From SAR324 cluster bacterium (GTDB lineage: Bacteria; SAR324; JACQKK01): 6,737 nucleotides of DNA. Position 1 is the stretch's first letter. Every line of letters begins with the position of its first letter. A program made the position numbers and the translations under genes. The stretch lies in the NCBI GenBank assembly GCA_022572825.1, contig JACZVE010000181.1:1-6737 (forward strand), read 5' to 3'. This document shows positions 5,255 through 6,737 of the stretch, piece by piece. The notes beneath the pieces are model-generated. The model searched no databases and was not told where the DNA came from. It saw only the letters and a list, made by a program, of their open reading frames with translations.

Positions 5255-6562
5255 TCAAGCACGGTGCGGCGCAGCGCGGCCAGGCTTTTTCGCCCGCTGG
5301 GGGGGAAAGCCCCGGGCCGGGGCGAGGGGGTTGGGCTCCAACACCGCGGGGCCATAGCTTTGCCGCAGGGTGAGGAAGCTGTGGGCCAGCATCACCAGGG
5401 CCACGTGGCGATGGAATCCAGGCCAGAGGCGGCCCTCGTAGTCGTCCAGACCCAGTTCGCCCTTGGCGTCCTGGTAGAAGCGCTCGATGACCCAGCGCAG
5501 GTGCACCAGTTCGACCAGATCCTCCAGCGACAGCTCGTCCAGGCCCCAGGCGAAGTAGAACTTGGGATCGCCGGCATGTCCGGGCAACGGGCGCTCCCCA
5601 ACGAGCCAGCCCCAGCTTGCCAGGTGTCCGCCTGTGCGGGCAGCGCGATACACGCGCACCCGGGCGCACTGCTTGACCAATGGCCCTTTGGCACCGTTGC
5701 GCCAGGACACGCGCTGCCAAGCCTCCTCGGGCAAGCCGTCGACGATGGCTTCGGCGGCGCGCGTCGGGATACGATCTTGCAGCCCGGGGCGCTTCTTGGG
5801 TCGCCCTCGTCTGCCGGGGCGCGGTGCGGGCGGATCGCCCCGATCGCCTTCCACCGCCTCGGCCAGGCGGAAATGCACACCCTTTTCGATTCCACCCGCA
5901 TAGGGCAGCTCCCGTGCCTCCAGCCCGTTCAGAAACGGGCTCTGGTGGCCATATCCCGCATCGTAGACCACCGCACGCAGCACCACACCTGCTTCCCGGG
6001 CCTCATCGACCAGCTCCAACGCGATCTCGCCCTTGGTGGCAAACGCGACCGCCGTAGGCACTTGCGCTTTTGCGCGCCGGGCCGCATCGCCCGCCCAGCT
6101 CTCGGGCAGGTAGAGCCGGCCCGTCACCGGCCAGTCGAAGACCCCGTCCACATAGTGGGCCGTGACCAGCACCTGGCAGTTGTCCACCCGGCCCAGCGTG
6201 CCCGAATACTGCCGCGCCACGCCGACCGAGTCTCTGCCCTTCTTCGGAAACCCCGTGTCGTCGACGATCAAGACGCCGTCTCCGACACAGGCAAGCTCGC
6301 TCATCCTGCCAATCCGGATGCGGTTCATCTCGCGCGCGTCCCAGTCCGTGTTTGTCAAGAACTCCTGCAGACGCTGCGAACTCGTGCCAGGCAGCGATCG
6401 CCCGATATCGGCGGCGGTCTTTCGTGTCAGGTCTGCCAGGAGCCCGGTCGCATAGCGCTCCATCGCTTCTCTGCTCTCGGAGCGCCGAACGAGGCCGGCA
6501 AAAGGCTCCAAGAACGAGGTCAGGTTGGCCAGCGGGCCAGGCCCAGATTTGGGAATATCCAT
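5255..6562 (-). CDS. IS701 family transposase, C-terminus frameshifted
   Basis: A 435-residue DDE transposase. VDDTGFPKKG (100-109) is the IS701-family signature with the first catalytic aspartate (D101/D102). The second is in VVYDAGYG (D201), and the glutamate is in HLRWVIERFYQDAKGELGLDDYEGR (E360). A basic loop (GRRGRPKKRP, 250-259) precedes the last third. The ATG at 6562 has AGAGG seven bases upstream and is preferred over an in-frame ATG at 6622 that lies in the terminal noncoding part. After FPP (419-421) a run of seven C on the coding strand (5299-5305) throws the frame. Removing one C gives SGRKSLAALRRTVLEE and continues to a TAG at 5188-5190, restoring 457 residues. The present C-terminus (QRAKKPGRAAPHRA) is out of frame with the ancestral one. 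It may be inactive, a sequencing error, or corrected by slippage. Confidence 0.88.
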   Translation of the reverse strand: MDIPKSGPGPLANLTSFLEPFAGLVRRSESREAMERYATGLLADLTRKTAADIGRSLPGTSSQRLQEFLTNTDWDAREMNRIRIGRMSELACVGDGVLIVDDTGFPKKGRDSVGVARQYSGTLGRVDNCQVLVTAHYVDGVFDWPVTGRLYLPESWAGDAARRAKAQVPTAVAFATKGEIALELVDEAREAGVVLRAVVYDAGYGHQSPFLNGLEARELPYAGGIEKGVHFRLAEAVEGDRGDPPAPRPGRRGRPKKRPGLQDRIPTRAAEAIVDGLPEEAWQRVSWRNGAKGPLVKQCARVRVYRAARTGGHLASWGWLVGERPLPGHAGDPKFYFAWGLDELSLEDLVELVHLRWVIERFYQDAKGELGLDDYEGRLWPGFHRHVALVMLAHSFLTLRQSYGPAVLEPNPLAPARGFPPQRAKKPGRAAPHRA

Positions 6563-6639
6563 CGCTTCGCCTCTTTTTGGAATCGATGGACCCAAATTAA
6601 GCGTCAGGCCAGCATTAATCAATAACTAACATAGTAGTA
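6563..6639 (-). promoter_or_regulatory. Transposase leader with weak promoter
   Basis: Read on the - strand, TTGATT (6617-6622) and TAATTT (6594-6599) are 17 bases apart and could be -35 and -10 boxes; the -10 is a poor match. AGAGG (6570-6574) is the ribosome-binding site for the ATG at 6562. Confidence 0.35.
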
Positions 6640-6642
6640 CTA

Positions 6643-6737
6643 GTTGTCCCTGAAAAAATTCAATAGCGATTAAAAAGCATTGTATCTAGAAAACAGCTTG
6701 TTTCCCGCCTCTGATTATGTTGAGGTTTTCCGGGGAA
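6643..6737. other. AT-rich flank after the IS, no gene seen
   Basis: These 95 bases are the sequence that would have followed the TPP beta gene before the IS inserted. Joined to 5182, they read GAG CAT TAG and keep the stop codon. There is no open frame of note and no clear terminator; the sequence changes to AT-rich, unlike the genes to the left. Confidence 0.4.

Larger units (their letters stand above)
5186..6639 (-). mobile_element. IS701-family insertion sequence, about 1454 bp
   Basis: The ends TACTACTTTGTTA (5186-5198) and TAACATAGTAGTA (6627-6639) are inverted repeats agreeing at 12 of 13 positions. Including the flanking TAG the match is 15 of 16. The outer four bases are TTAG (5182-5185) on the left and CTAG (6640-6643) on the right; both fit the YTAR target of this family but differ by one base. 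The element holds one transposase gene on the - strand with a promoter-like region at its right end. The length is normal for IS701. It sits immediately after the TPP beta subunit gene. The transposase has a C-terminal frameshift, so the copy may be inactive. Confidence 0.85.

Noticed and set aside
5234..6625. Long open frame (463 codons) on the + strand opposite the transposase
   Set aside because: It mirrors the IS701 transposase, which has the full DDE motif set and a ribosome-binding site on the other strand; the + frame has no recognisable family.

Overview
The window comes from a GC-rich bacterial chromosome, probably an uncultured environmental lineage. The genes are GC-rich. The two ends of the window (about 1-190 and 6600-6737) are clearly more AT-rich and carry repeats and insertion-sequence sequence. 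No rRNA, tRNA or single-lineage marker is present, so the taxon is not fixed. The gene set (a CysO/CysM pair, a small TatA, split sulfopyruvate-decarboxylase-type subunits, an IS701-type element) would suit deep-branching groups such as Tectomicrobia, Rokubacteria, Nitrospinota or deltaproteobacterial relatives, but that is a guess.

Layout, left to right. Positions 1-190 hold a long imperfect inverted repeat built from about 10-bp units, a lone copy of an IS701-type terminal repeat, and one more block of the same 10-bp repeat. Next on the + strand are cysM (PLP-dependent cysteine synthase) and cysO (ubiquitin-like sulfur carrier ending in Gly-Gly). A 484-nt gap without a convincing gene follows; it holds a strong dyad at 1832-1855. 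A 467-residue metallo-beta-lactamase-fold protein comes next; it looks like two MBL domains in tandem, the first without metal ligands. Convergent to it, on the - strand, is tatA. After a 449-nt divergent intergenic region rich in GC dyads come two + strand genes for the alpha and beta halves of a thiamine-diphosphate decarboxylase of the sulfopyruvate/phosphonopyruvate (ComD/ComE) type. An IS701-family element (about 5186-6639) abuts the stop codon of the beta subunit. Its transposase, on the - strand, has a one-base frameshift in a seven-base homopolymer that cuts off the native C-terminus.

How the genes may work together: CysO with CysM is the known thiocarboxylate route to cysteine, in which CysO carries sulfur on its C-terminal Gly-Gly and CysM adds it to activated serine. 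The peptidase Mec, which normally frees cysteine from CysO, is not in the window. The downstream MBL hydrolase and the sulfopyruvate-decarboxylase-like pair could make this a small sulfur-metabolism neighbourhood. The gaps and the intervening antisense tatA argue against one operon, and the substrates of the MBL and TPP enzymes cannot be read from sequence alone. I see no clearly new multi-gene system. The most useful leads are the tandem MBL protein beside cysO-cysM, the in-frame amber codon separating the two TPP subunits, and the IS architecture, in which one palindrome supplies stop codons on both strands.
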